The notes: generated by a model from the sequence alone, not told the origin. DNA of 64,000 nucleotides from an uncultured Shewanella sp. (GCA_947503555.1 CANNEE010000007.1:62001-126000); one strand, 5' to 3'; shown: positions 27,238 through 36,145, counted from the stretch's first letter. Numbers and translations: made by a program.

Positions 27238-28481
27238 GCAGACGCGTAGTTATCACAGGTATTGGTGGTATAACTTCTCTAGGCCATAACTGGCCTAGCA
27301 TTGCAGAGAAGTTAAAACAGCAGCAAAATTGTGTTGTTAAGATGGATGAGTGGAATAAATACCAAGACTTACACACACGCTTGGCAGCTCCGGTCACTGA
27401 CTTTTCAACGCCTGCACATTATTCCCGCAAAAAGATCCGCTCTATGGGACGCGTATCATTGATGGCAACTCGAGCGAGTGAAATCGCACTTGAAGATGCC
27501 GGTTTATTGAATGATCCAATTATTAAATCTGGCGCGATGGGTATTGCCTATGGCTCATCTACGGGAAGCACAGATCCCATTATTGCTTTTGGTGACATGT
27601 TAAAACATGGTGACATGGCAGGCATCACTGCAACTAGCTATATACGCATGATGGCACACACCACAGCAGTTAATGTAGCAGTCTTTTTTGGACTAAAGGG
27701 TCGTGTACATACCACAAGTAGTGCCTGCACATCAGGGAGTCAGGGAATTGGCTATGCCTACGAGGCAATTAAGTATGGCCAACAGGATTTAATGCTAGCA
27801 GGCGGTGGCGAGGAATTATGTGCAACTGAAGCCGTCGTCTTTGACACGCTATTTGCAACTAGTACCTCTAATGACACCCCCAACCAAACACCTCGTCCTT
27901 TTGACAAAAATCGTGATGGTCTAGTCATAGGAGAAGGAGCTTGCACATTAGTGCTAGAAGAACTTGAACACGCAAAAGCACGAGGTGCAAACATTTACGC
28001 TGAAATCATTGGCTATGGTACAAACTCTGATGGCTTACATGTCACCCAACCAAATGCGGGTACTATGGAAGTTGCCATAAGGTTAGCCCTTAAAGATGCA
28101 AATATACAGCCCGAACAAGTTGGCTATGTCAATGCCCATGGAACTGCAACAGATCGTGGAGATATCGCGGAAACTCAAGCCACAAGTGCGGTCTTTGGCT
28201 CAAAGCTTCCTATTTCATCACTAAAGAGCTACACAGGCCATACACTAGGTGCATGTGGAGCCATTGAAGCATGGCTAACCATAGAAATGATGAATGCTGG
28301 ATGGTTTGCTCCAACATTAAACCTACAACAAACAGATACTGAATGTGGCGAGTTAGATTATATAAAGGATGATATTCGACATATAGAAACAGATATAGTA
28401 ATGAGTAATAACTTTGCCTTTGGTGGTATTAATACATCACTCATTTTCAAACAATGGAAAACAAATAAGGAAATAAAATGA
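27234..28481 (+). CDS. apeR: Second beta-ketoacyl-ACP synthase (ApeR)
   Basis: Complete FabF-type ketosynthase of 415 residues with Cys in TSSACTSGSQ and both histidines (VNAHGTATDRGD, SYTGHTLGACG). In characterised APE systems ApeR acts separately from the ApeO:ApeC dimer, possibly in starter condensation or early elongation. The gene overlaps apeQ and the following hypothetical gene by four bases each, so translation is coupled. Confidence 0.9.
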   Translation: MSRRVVITGIGGITSLGHNWPSIAEKLKQQQNCVVKMDEWNKYQDLHTRLAAPVTDFSTPAHYSRKKIRSMGRVSLMATRASEIALEDAGLLNDPIIKSGAMGIAYGSSTGSTDPIIAFGDMLKHGDMAGITATSYIRMMAHTTAVNVAVFFGLKGRVHTTSSACTSGSQGIGYAYEAIKYGQQDLMLAGGGEELCATEAVVFDTLFATSTSNDTPNQTPRPFDKNRDGLVIGEGACTLVLEELEHAKARGANIYAEIIGYGTNSDGLHVTQPNAGTMEVAIRLALKDANIQPEQVGYVNAHGTATDRGDIAETQATSAVFGSKLPISSLKSYTGHTLGACGAIEAWLTIEMMNAGWFAPTLNLQQTDTECGELDYIKDDIRHIETDIVMSNNFAFGGINTSLIFKQWKTNKEIK

Positions 28482-29212
28482 AAAAGTTTCTGACCCTAAT
28501 TGCTTGCTGCTTTTCATTAGCGGTATCTGCCACAGATATACCTTCAGAAGATCTTGAAAAAATATTCAGCAGCCAAAATAAAAGCCAAATAAAAACCAGT
28601 GTCCAAACACTACCTTTAAGTGGTTACACCAATGAGAGCGCTTTCGATGCAATAGAAGCTGAAATGCTTCGCTCACTTCCATTAGCATCTGACAAAGAAA
28701 GCATTGACTATACTGCGTGGCTCCTGAAAGGATTAGCCTTTTCGGGCAACCCTAAGTATCGCGAAACCTTAGAGCAAGTCTACCAAGGAAAGCACCATAA
28801 GAAAGTTCGAAAGTATGCTAAAAAGTCACTGCAAATATTGGAGCAATATCAACAATGGAACCCAATATTAGCCAGCCAAGATAGTCTCTCTTCGGAACAA
28901 AGCTCCCGCAATAATGCATTAAAAAATGCACTATTGAGTGATCTCCTTGAGCTTAAGCGTCAAGCTTCCCGTTATATTTACAACAACAGAGTAAGAGATG
29001 AATTCCTATTAGACGTCTTACAACAAGAACTAGAATCAAGCAGACTGCTTAAGCATGAAAAACATGCTATAGATACCTATGCATGGATGGCCAAAGCATT
29101 AGCCAGCTCTTCTAATCCTAAATATCAACATACAATTGCAGATATTGCAGCTAACAGCAGTGAGAAAAAGCTGCGTAAGTATGCAAAGAAGTACCTAAAA
29201 AGCTACTTCTAA
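28478..29212 (+). CDS. Secreted protein with internal duplication, last gene of the APE operon
   Basis: Not a recognised family. The 244 residues start with a signal peptide (MKKFLTLIACCFSLAVSA). The mature protein has two similar halves: WLLKGLAFSGNPKYRETL followed by HKKVRKYAKKSLQ, and WMAKALASSSNPKYQHTI followed by EKKLRKYAKKYLK. Each half is helical with a basic end, like HEAT-type repeats. Its ATGA overlap with apeR places it in the operon, so a periplasmic role in pigment placement is possible. It is not part of the classic ape gene list. Confidence 0.7.
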   Translation: MKKFLTLIACCFSLAVSATDIPSEDLEKIFSSQNKSQIKTSVQTLPLSGYTNESAFDAIEAEMLRSLPLASDKESIDYTAWLLKGLAFSGNPKYRETLEQVYQGKHHKKVRKYAKKSLQILEQYQQWNPILASQDSLSSEQSSRNNALKNALLSDLLELKRQASRYIYNNRVRDEFLLDVLQQELESSRLLKHEKHAIDTYAWMAKALASSSNPKYQHTIADIAANSSEKKLRKYAKKYLKSYF

Positions 29213-29251
29213 ATTCCTTCCTAAAATGCTAACTCTGTTGCAAATTACGCC

Positions 29252-29288
29252 CCATTAGAATAAACTCATTGAGAATTTTCTAATGGAG
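29252..29288 (+). promoter_or_regulatory. Stem-loop overlapping the ribosome binding site of the rhodanese gene
   Basis: CCATTAGAA (29252-29260) is complementary to TTCTAATGG (29278-29286), and the second arm runs into the GGAG (29285-29288) before ATG 29296. A smaller CTCA/TGAG stem sits in the loop. It may terminate the APE transcript or mask the ribosome binding site. Confidence 0.45.
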
Positions 29289-29295
29289 CGTATAT

Positions 29296-29622
29296 ATGTT
29301 ACAGGGCCTTATTTCTAAGCTAACTAAAGATCAAACCGGTGAGCGCTGTTGGGAGCTGATTAACAATGGTGCCAAAGTTATAGATGTGCGTAGCCCTAGC
29401 GAATATGCTTCAGGTCATCTAGCTCAAGCCGAAAACGTTCCACTCGCAGAACTCGATGCATGGTTGGCTCAAGTAGACAACAAACAATCTTCTTTAGTCT
29501 TGTATTGTGGCGCTGGCTTACGAGCGCAGAAGGGATGCGATATTTTAAAAGCCAATGGCTTTGAATGCGTCACCAATGCCGGCTCCTTGAATGATCTGCT
29601 TTGCTGTGAGCCTAAAGGATAG
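29296..29622 (+). CDS. Single-domain rhodanese-like sulfurtransferase
   Basis: Small cytoplasmic sulfurtransferase or sulfur-carrier protein. The 108 residues form one rhodanese domain with VIDVRSPSEYASGHLAQAENVP (CH2A motif) and the active-site loop YCGAGLRAQ holding the catalytic cysteine. No signal peptide is seen, unlike PspE. It stands alone between the APE operon and azoR. Substrate unknown. Confidence 0.85.
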   Translation: MLQGLISKLTKDQTGERCWELINNGAKVIDVRSPSEYASGHLAQAENVPLAELDAWLAQVDNKQSSLVLYCGAGLRAQKGCDILKANGFECVTNAGSLNDLLCCEPKG

Positions 29623-29815
29623 AAAACTGGAGCTATTCTTAGAAGAGTAAAAGCCTTCAATCCAGATCAACTCAAACTGCAAGCTAACCTAGATATCAGG
29701 CCGGCCTCACGACCTTAGTTTCAGCATTTCCCTGCAAAGTTACTGCTGAACTTGTAAGCTGAGCCAAACAAAGAGTAAGTTAAGTTCAGCTTGCAATTTT
29801 TTTCAAATATCGACT

Positions 29816-30460
<645 letters not shown>

Positions 30461-30480
30461 TTAAAGATTCTTTTTTTAGA

Positions 30481-30506
30481 AAAAAAGCGCATTAAAGCGC
30501 CCTTTA
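30481..30506 (-). terminator. Intrinsic terminator of the serine protease operon
   Basis: On the minus strand AAAGGGCGC pairs with GCGCTTTTTT around TTTAAT (with G-U pairs), followed by a run of T. It lies about 150 bases after the end of the 30660 gene and before azoR. Another dyad, without a T-run, is at about 30588-30613. Confidence 0.55.
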
Positions 30507-30659
30507 CTTTCGATTTTATAGAAAAGTTAACTGTTAAATTCAATGTGAGAAATTTGGCTGATTACCAGCCTGTGAAGACAGTACTGCGCGCGCCCTCTTA
30601 CACCAAGAGGGGACGCTCAAGTCAAACTCAAATGAGTACTTAACTCTATTTTCAAGCAG

Positions 30660-31214
30660 TTACTCTGAAGTGTTGTTCTCAATATCAGAAAAATAAAAGT
30701 CATACTCTTCAGATAGATCCATCAGCTCTTTACTCTTTGCTGCATCATCAAGAAAACGCGCTACCGTTGACAGCGCCCAAGCTTTTTCTTCTTTATCCAT
30801 GGTATATAAGCCTCCCTCAGAATAAATATTTTTCGCTTGAGTAAAGTTCTCTCGGTAGTCAAAGCTAGCAATGCTCTGATTATGCACTCTAATTTCATAT
30901 GTCAGAACTAAATCATCGTTAGTCACTAAAGGTAATAAGCCTAGAGAACCTCCAGCCAACATAGCAGAAGTTAGGCCAGCAGCCATACCACCTGCAGTAG
31001 CTTCAAATCTATGACTTACATATAAGCGAAGCGAGTTCCCTAAGCCCTCTTTATCTAAAGCAGAGAATAGCTCACTGTCTTTGATCTTGTCATATATCTC
31101 ATCAGACTCAAGCGTACTGGTATATAAAAATGGTGGAAGTGCCTTAGCAATTACCCCTTGTGAAAAGCAAACAAATGTCAGTACAGCTAACTGTATTAAA
31201 ATCAATTTTTTCAT
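30660..31214 (-). CDS. Secreted protein of unknown function, partner of a lipoprotein protease
   Basis: Not recognised. The 184 residues begin with a signal peptide (MKKLILIQLAVLTFVCFSQGVIA). The mature protein has a glycine/alanine-rich hydrophobic stretch around residues 75-95 (AGGMAAGLTSAMLAGGSLGLLPL), which may insert in a membrane, and a helical acidic C-terminus. It starts 16 bases after the protease gene on the same strand, so the two are probably co-expressed and may work together in the envelope. Confidence 0.65.
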   Translation of the reverse strand: MKKLILIQLAVLTFVCFSQGVIAKALPPFLYTSTLESDEIYDKIKDSELFSALDKEGLGNSLRLYVSHRFEATAGGMAAGLTSAMLAGGSLGLLPLVTNDDLVLTYEIRVHNQSIASFDYRENFTQAKNIYSEGGLYTMDKEEKAWALSTVARFLDDAAKSKELMDLSEEYDFYFSDIENNTSE

Positions 31215-31230
31215 AGATAAGTCTCCCTAC

Positions 31231-32451
31231 TTATTGATAACAAGCTAACTGTACAACCGATGACAGTGCGGCATTATTACTCACCCTAATATTGCCCTCT
31301 AAATTGGCATCGACAGAGTGAAACGGTATCTCATGTTTTTGCAAAAACATTGCTGCGTATTTAGCGTCTAAAGCAAAGTTTACATTTTGAGGTAATGCCC
31401 CTGATTTTATTAATGCCGCAGAGTTTAAAGTGCTAACGGTTACACCTAATAGCTCTCCGCCATCGGAAACAACCGGACCACCACTGGAGCCAGGTTGAAT
31501 AGGAGCTGAAAATTGAAACAGCCCTACAGATCCTTTTAATGCTTTTTTAGAGCTTATATTGCCCCTAGTTAAATTCGGTGATGCTGCGAGTAAGCCTTGT
31601 AATGGATAACCCACATTAGTGACAGGCTCCCCTAAAAATAATTCGGTATCATTCCTCAAAGGCAAATAATTTTCAGCATTGCTACCTGTATTCACTACCG
31701 CCAAGTCCAGCAAAATAGACTTAGCATCGAGCTTGGCTTGATATTCTTTATCACCGCTATGTACCTTAGTTACTAAACAACTACTTAAGACATGCGCTGC
31801 AGTTAAAACTTGGCCTGTTTCATTGATATAAAAACCGGTACCACTGCTAACAGGCTTTTCCATATCGGCTAAGCTCAACAGATCAACCTCTTTCATCTTT
31901 CTAGATGCGGCATATTTTTCATTTTTTGAAGCTAAACTATTTATCACTTCGACTAACACTAGTTGTGTCGAGCGCATAGCAGCATTATAGAGGCTGGTTC
32001 CATCGGCCAAATTTCCGATGCTAGTCTTAAATGTTTTACTACCAGATTTAATTGGAAGTTCACTGTCGTAGAACACCTTATACTTCATAGTCATCACCAC
32101 TTTCCCATGCTTAACTTCCCACTTGGGCTTGATGTCAAATAGCAATGAGAATTCGGACTCTGAATGTGCTGTAAAAGGGGCTACATCAGAAAAATAGACG
32201 TTAAACACATCCTTAACGCCGGAAGATAGAGCAAATCCAGGATCTATCCAGGCGCCAAATCCAGCAGAATAAAAACGGCTTTTAAGGCTTACCTCTGGAA
32301 TATAATAAGAAACCTTAGTATTGAGAGGCAGTGAGATTGACTTATTTAGCTTTACGCCTTTAGGAAGCTTAGATGCTGAATATTTGGTATTAGCACAGCT
32401 TGTGAGCATCAATAAAAAAGCAAGTAGCAACACTGTTTTTATTTTTAGCAT
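31231..32451 (-). CDS. Trypsin-like serine protease lipoprotein
   Basis: Envelope serine endopeptidase of the trypsin/DegP fold, without a visible PDZ domain. The signal peptide ends in a lipobox (LTSC). About 200 residues of a beta-rich N-terminal domain precede the protease domain, which shows the triad as TAAHVL (His), LDLAVV (Asp) and PGSSGGPVV (Ser). The 406-residue size and extra N-terminal domain set it apart from DegS. A good AAAGGAC ribosome binding site is seen. The downstream partner gene may encode a substrate, inhibitor or cofactor. Confidence 0.82.
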   Translation of the reverse strand: MLKIKTVLLLAFLLMLTSCANTKYSASKLPKGVKLNKSISLPLNTKVSYYIPEVSLKSRFYSAGFGAWIDPGFALSSGVKDVFNVYFSDVAPFTAHSESEFSLLFDIKPKWEVKHGKVVMTMKYKVFYDSELPIKSGSKTFKTSIGNLADGTSLYNAAMRSTQLVLVEVINSLASKNEKYAASRKMKEVDLLSLADMEKPVSSGTGFYINETGQVLTAAHVLSSCLVTKVHSGDKEYQAKLDAKSILLDLAVVNTGSNAENYLPLRNDTELFLGEPVTNVGYPLQGLLAASPNLTRGNISSKKALKGSVGLFQFSAPIQPGSSGGPVVSDGGELLGVTVSTLNSAALIKSGALPQNVNFALDAKYAAMFLQKHEIPFHSVDANLEGNIRVSNNAALSSVVQLACYQ

Positions 32452-32558
32452 TAAAATGTCCTTTTATTACTGCATTTTAATAAAATGTTAAAAAAGGCAA
32501 CATTCTATGCCATATTGTGCAACCTATCAATTCTTGGAATTTGGCACTGGTGTGCTAT

Positions 32559-33023
32559 TTAATCAAGACATACATAACTCGCTTTAAATTCTGCACAAAT
32601 CTTGCCGTCACAAAACAAGAAAACATCGAGTGCGACTTTCACTTTTCCTTCCTGCGCTAGCAAAGCCTTCTGACTTTCCTGCCACTTCACTTTCGCCACG
32701 GGCTCGCTCTCTATTGGCGCTAAATAACGAACCTTTGCATTCGCTAATACTATGCTTCTCTCATTTCGAATTAGCTTTTGTTGTAGCCAAATCATGCCCC
32801 ACCCCGTTAATGTCATCAGAGTGTAAATGCTGCCAGCAAACATAGTCTGGTGTAGATTGATGTTGGGCGCTAAAGGAGCACTGACTTGAAGCTCATTCCC
32901 ATCAAATTCCTTTGGTGCCACTTGCATAAACTCACTAAGGGGAATGGTTTGGTGCCAAGTTTGAGTCAACTCCTGTAGCAAGGCTTGATAGTCTTTTTGT
33001 CGCGCTGCGGTTTCTAAATTCAT
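32559..33023 (-). CDS. YiiD C-terminal-domain thioesterase
   Basis: Hot-dog fold acyl-CoA thioesterase-like protein, 154 residues, of the family named after the E. coli YiiD C-terminal half (APLAPNINLHQTMFAGSIYTLMTLTGWGM). The likely role is hydrolysis of an acyl thioester. Its ATG is five bases after a stop codon that closes a remnant of the dtd reading frame, and its AGGTG ribosome binding element lies inside that remnant. This indicates that the gene originally followed dtd directly. Confidence 0.8.
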   Translation of the reverse strand: MNLETAARQKDYQALLQELTQTWHQTIPLSEFMQVAPKEFDGNELQVSAPLAPNINLHQTMFAGSIYTLMTLTGWGMIWLQQKLIRNERSIVLANAKVRYLAPIESEPVAKVKWQESQKALLAQEGKVKVALDVFLFCDGKICAEFKASYVCLD

Positions 33024-33026
33024 GAC

Positions 33027-33073
33027 AATTACACCTGTAAATTAAAGGTCACAGGACCACCATTAATCAAAGC
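33027..33073 (-). pseudogene. Duplicated 3' end of dtd
   Basis: These 47 bases match the end of dtd (34747-34793) with four differences and encode, on the minus strand, [15 protein letters not shown] and a stop, against [15 protein letters not shown] in the intact gene. Three of the four differences are silent. Similarity stops just upstream (33074 onward). It is the fingerprint of an insertion or unequal recombination at the dtd 3' end. Confidence 0.85.
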
Positions 33074-33077
33074 GATC

Positions 33078-33501
33078 CATCTATAGGCAACTTAGCTAGC
33101 TCCTCACTATTTTTAAACAAAGACAACACTCTATAAATACTTAATACAAAGTACTAGCTTGATCTCCAATCAGAATTAGCTAAGCCCTAACAGCATAGAT
33201 AAACAAATGATAACGCTATCTAGCCTAATTAACACTCAAATAAAATGAAGTTGTCACAAGCCCAACACCCGCTAACATGTTCTCACCCAAAATGGGCACT
33301 AACCTATGTGATAAACACAAAGAAAAAGCATTATTTTAAAAAGTTAGAATGATAAAAATCACAACTTATTCAGAAACTGAATAAAAAGTGTTATCGCATG
33401 ACAATAAAATCAAAAGAAGGGGGGGAGCTCTGCATTAGAAGAGCTTTGATAATAGACTCTCTTTCATCAAAGCTCGACTACATGAATAAATACTAATACT
33501 T
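33078..33501. other. AT-rich gap between the dtd remnant and the methyltransferase
   Basis: No gene is supported in this 424-base stretch. It holds a 7-G run (33419-33425) and an inverted repeat, GAGCTTTGAT (33441-33450) with ATCAAAGCTC (33466-33475), about 25 bases after the methyltransferase stop, which may terminate that gene. Confidence 0.6.
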
Positions 33502-34608
33502 CTATTTTAATTTACACTTCAATAATGTATGACCAAGACCAAGGTTATCAATATCTTCATCCACATACATTCCTGCGGCAGATATCAATGAAAGCATATC
33601 CTTAGAATGGTACATGCGGCTATTGCCATTGGCCATCGCTGTAAAATACAAACTGGTGGCATTGACACAATATGCAGCAGCCTCAAATGGTTGCCTATCC
33701 CAAAAGGTTTCAACTATGAATAGCTGACTATTTGGCCCCATCACAGCAGCAGCTCTTTTTAAAATACTCAGTATTTCTTTCTTAGCAAAACAATCAAGAA
33801 ACTGACTCATCCAGTAGATATCGGCTCCCGCCACAAATGCCTTACTCTCATCTAAAAGGTCGGTTGGATATCCTTTAATACGTTTCTCTAAACCTTTATC
33901 TAATGCATTCTTGTGAGCAACTTTTAACTGGCCAGGAAAGTCCATTATGGTTACCTCAACCTTAGGATCATACTCAGTACAAGCTATCGCCCACTTTCCA
34001 GTGTTTCCACCTACATCTACCAGAGTTCGTGGCTTATGCTCGAATACAATAGGCAACAGTGCAGGGAAAGCATGATCTGAATAATAATGATCAAACTCAA
34101 ACCAACTTGCCTTTGCATCATCTGGCAACTGACTTAACGCAGGGTATATAGTTTCCCAGTCACCAAATACCTCTAGGCCTTTTGGTTTCCCTTCTAAAAG
34201 TGAATTCTCTAATTCAAATAACCCTTGATAGCATAAATCATGAGAGAAATTTAAATTTACTTGGCTCATATCATCATTTAATAAAAAGTGCCCTACCTTA
34301 TCTAGAATAAACTTGTCATCCTGCTGCCAAACTAAGCCCATACTGAGTCCCATATCCAATAGAACACCAACTGCATATTCTGACAACTTGAGCTTTTGAG
34401 CTAATACAACAACTGTAACGCCACTATCCTTAGCTTTGTCGATTTCAGAAAGGATATTAAATTTCAATAAACAACGTGCTGCCTGAAATGTAATTGGCGC
34501 AAACGCTATTTTTTGCGCTTCAAATTTGGCATCTAGGGCTGTAATTTTTTTGGGTTTAGTATAAAACGACATAAAAGGTAATAGGACATTAGTATGATAA
34601 GAGACCAT
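33502..34608 (-). CDS. SAM-dependent methyltransferase of the aryl polyene/flexirubin-associated type
   Basis: Class I methyltransferase with an N-terminal winged-helix dimerisation region (~30-110, VVVLAQKLKLSEYAVGVLLDMGL) and a C-terminal Rossmann domain with SAM motif I LVDVGGNTGKWA, then TIMDFPGQL. This O-methyltransferase-like architecture resembles the methyltransferases of APE and flexirubin clusters, and no methyltransferase occurs in the ape operon 4 kb away. Head-group methylation is therefore a reasonable guess. An alternative start is the ATG at 34572 (MSFYTKPKK). Neither start has a clear ribosome binding site. It sits between a dtd remnant and intact dtd. Confidence 0.7.
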   Translation of the reverse strand: MVSYHTNVLLPFMSFYTKPKKITALDAKFEAQKIAFAPITFQAARCLLKFNILSEIDKAKDSGVTVVVLAQKLKLSEYAVGVLLDMGLSMGLVWQQDDKFILDKVGHFLLNDDMSQVNLNFSHDLCYQGLFELENSLLEGKPKGLEVFGDWETIYPALSQLPDDAKASWFEFDHYYSDHAFPALLPIVFEHKPRTLVDVGGNTGKWAIACTEYDPKVEVTIMDFPGQLKVAHKNALDKGLEKRIKGYPTDLLDESKAFVAGADIYWMSQFLDCFAKKEILSILKRAAAVMGPNSQLFIVETFWDRQPFEAAAYCVNATSLYFTAMANGNSRMYHSKDMLSLISAAGMYVDEDIDNLGLGHTLLKCKLK

Positions 34609-34617
34609 ACGTTATAG

Positions 34618-34652
34618 CTGAATCAACATGTAAATACATTTGGTTGATTCAG
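34618..34652. promoter_or_regulatory. Nested inverted repeat upstream of the methyltransferase
   Basis: CTGAATCAAC (34618-34627) and GTTGATTCAG (34643-34652) are perfect complements, 15 bases apart. Inside lies ATGTAAATACAT, itself near-palindromic. It is ten bases before the methyltransferase ATG, so it could be an operator or a leader hairpin. No T-run on either strand supports a terminator. Confidence 0.45.
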
Positions 34653-34748
34653 AAGTTTGATCTATCCCAACTAAATTTAAAACAGAATGCTGTAAATCAC
34701 TTACTCACTGATTTCTCAGTTACCTTTCATAGATCTTCAGACAGCAAA

Positions 34749-35186
34749 TTACACCTGCAAATTAAAGGTCACAGGGCCATCATTGATCAAAGCCACCTGC
34801 ATATCCGCGGCAAACTCGCCTGTTTCCACTTCCATACCTTGGCTGCGGCAATACTCAACAAACTCAAGATAGAGAGCATTGGCTTGCTCTGGCGTGCCTG
34901 CCCCCGAAAAACTCGGGCGTAGCCCTCTTCCTGTATCTGCAGCAAGAGTAAACTGAGACACAACTAGCAATTTGCCACCAGCCTGACTCACATTCAGATT
35001 CATCTTGCCCTGCTCATCACTAAAGATGCGATACTTCATTACTTTATCAGCCAGCTTTTCTAGCTTGGCTCTATCATCCTCTCTTTCTACCCCTAGCAGG
35101 ACTAAAAGGCCTTTATCTATTTGACCTATTACTTCACTATTCACAGTGACATTAGCTTGCTTAACTCTTTGAATTAACGCGATCAA
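34749..35186 (-). CDS. dtd: D-aminoacyl-tRNA deacylase
   Basis: Hydrolyses D-amino acids (and glycine) mischarged on tRNA. The 145 residues start [15 protein letters not shown] and include [12 protein letters not shown] and the C-terminal [11 protein letters not shown], the two active-site motifs of DTD. Two in-frame TTG codons are possible starts. The AGGAG at 35193-35197 abuts the first (35192) but is six bases from the second (35186), which is chosen. It lies just downstream of the aminopeptidase gene. A second copy of its last 15 codons lies 1.7 kb downstream. Confidence 0.95.
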   Translation of the reverse strand: MIALIQRVKQANVTVNSEVIGQIDKGLLVLLGVEREDDRAKLEKLADKVMKYRIFSDEQGKMNLNVSQAGGKLLVVSQFTLAADTGRGLRPSFSGAGTPEQANALYLEFVEYCRSQGMEVETGEFAADMQVALINDGPVTFNLQV

Positions 35187-35195
35187 AAACAACTC

Positions 35196-36137
35196 CTACT
35201 TATACTTAATGGCCATTGCATCAAGTGCATCCTTCACTGCCGCCAGCATTCTGCCACCAGCGAGAGAGTGATAACCACCACGAACCAGTTCGACATGGAC
35301 TCGAGTCATATCGAATCGGCTCTGATTATCCTTTAGCAGATCAAAATAACAGACCCAATCCCGCTCTCCTTGCAAAATATGGGTATCAGCTTGAATGCTA
35401 GGCGCAAGGCTACAGAACAATTGATAGGCGTTAAAGTAATGATGACGTGCAAAATGCAGCTCCATTTTAGCAAGCACTTGATTACGTTCATCCACTTCAA
35501 CGGGTAGCGCATTACCACGGGGAAGCGCTAATTCACTCTCCCAATTCAGCCAGCGCGAAACAAACTGTTTCTGGATATCAGCATTCTTGTGCTGCATACC
35601 AAGGTGATAAGCCTCGAACAGTTTATTTAGATCATGGGGCTCATCAATATCTAAAACAAAATCGGCATATTGACTAGGAAACAGCCTCGCGGCGCCGTGG
35701 GGGCCATATAGCCATTCAGCTCCCTGCTTTGAAGGAACAAACATGCCCCAATAGACCTGAGCAATCACATGCTGAGGATAAAGGCCACTATAGAGCAATC
35801 CTAAAGTCGCGCCAAAAGAACCGCCTGCAAGATACCAATGGGATAAACCTAACCATTGACGTACCTTTTCAATATCATTGAGCAACTGCTGTAGATTATT
35901 TTGGCTCAGCTCGCCTTGAGGGTGAGACTGACCTGCACCTCGCTGATCCAGTAACAGTACCCTAAATGAAGAGAGATCAAATAGTGCTAGCTCCTCAAGG
36001 TAACTGCCAGCACCGGGCCCACCATGAAGATACAAGATAGGTAAACCGTTGGGGTTTCCATACTGGGCAAGATAAAGAGAATGCCCATCACCCACACTTA
36101 ATTTATCATGACGAATAAAATCCGCAGCACTAACCAT
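35196..36137 (-). CDS. Proline iminopeptidase-like alpha/beta hydrolase
   Basis: Serine peptidase of family S33 that probably removes N-terminal proline from small peptides in the cytoplasm. The 313 residues show the oxyanion-hole motif LHGGPGAG, DQRGAGQS, the nucleophile elbow GGSFGATL, a cap domain (~140-230), then the acid in GERDWV and the histidine in GGYHSLAG. It is adjacent to dtd (shared ribosome binding region) and nine bases from yihY, so yihY-pip-dtd form an operon. Substrate preference is not certain. Confidence 0.85.
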   Translation of the reverse strand: MVSAADFIRHDKLSVGDGHSLYLAQYGNPNGLPILYLHGGPGAGSYLEELALFDLSSFRVLLLDQRGAGQSHPQGELSQNNLQQLLNDIEKVRQWLGLSHWYLAGGSFGATLGLLYSGLYPQHVIAQVYWGMFVPSKQGAEWLYGPHGAARLFPSQYADFVLDIDEPHDLNKLFEAYHLGMQHKNADIQKQFVSRWLNWESELALPRGNALPVEVDERNQVLAKMELHFARHHYFNAYQLFCSLAPSIQADTHILQGERDWVCYFDLLKDNQSRFDMTRVHVELVRGGYHSLAGGRMLAAVKDALDAMAIKYK

Positions 36138-36145
36138 ATCTCGTA

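Noticed and set aside
11821-29212. Polyunsaturated fatty acid (pfa) or modular polyketide synthase cluster
   Set aside because: All enzymes are discrete type II proteins with APE-specific companions (ApeC, ApeG, ApeJ fusion, ApeP); no multidomain synthase is present.
33027-34793. Integrative element with attL/attR
   Set aside because: The dtd tail duplication fits, but no integrase, transposase or other mobility gene lies between the copies, so only an insertion or recombination scar is claimed.
34644-34922. 92-codon plus-strand frame antisense to dtd
   Set aside because: It is a shadow of dtd and the intergenic dyad, with no family features or ribosome binding site.
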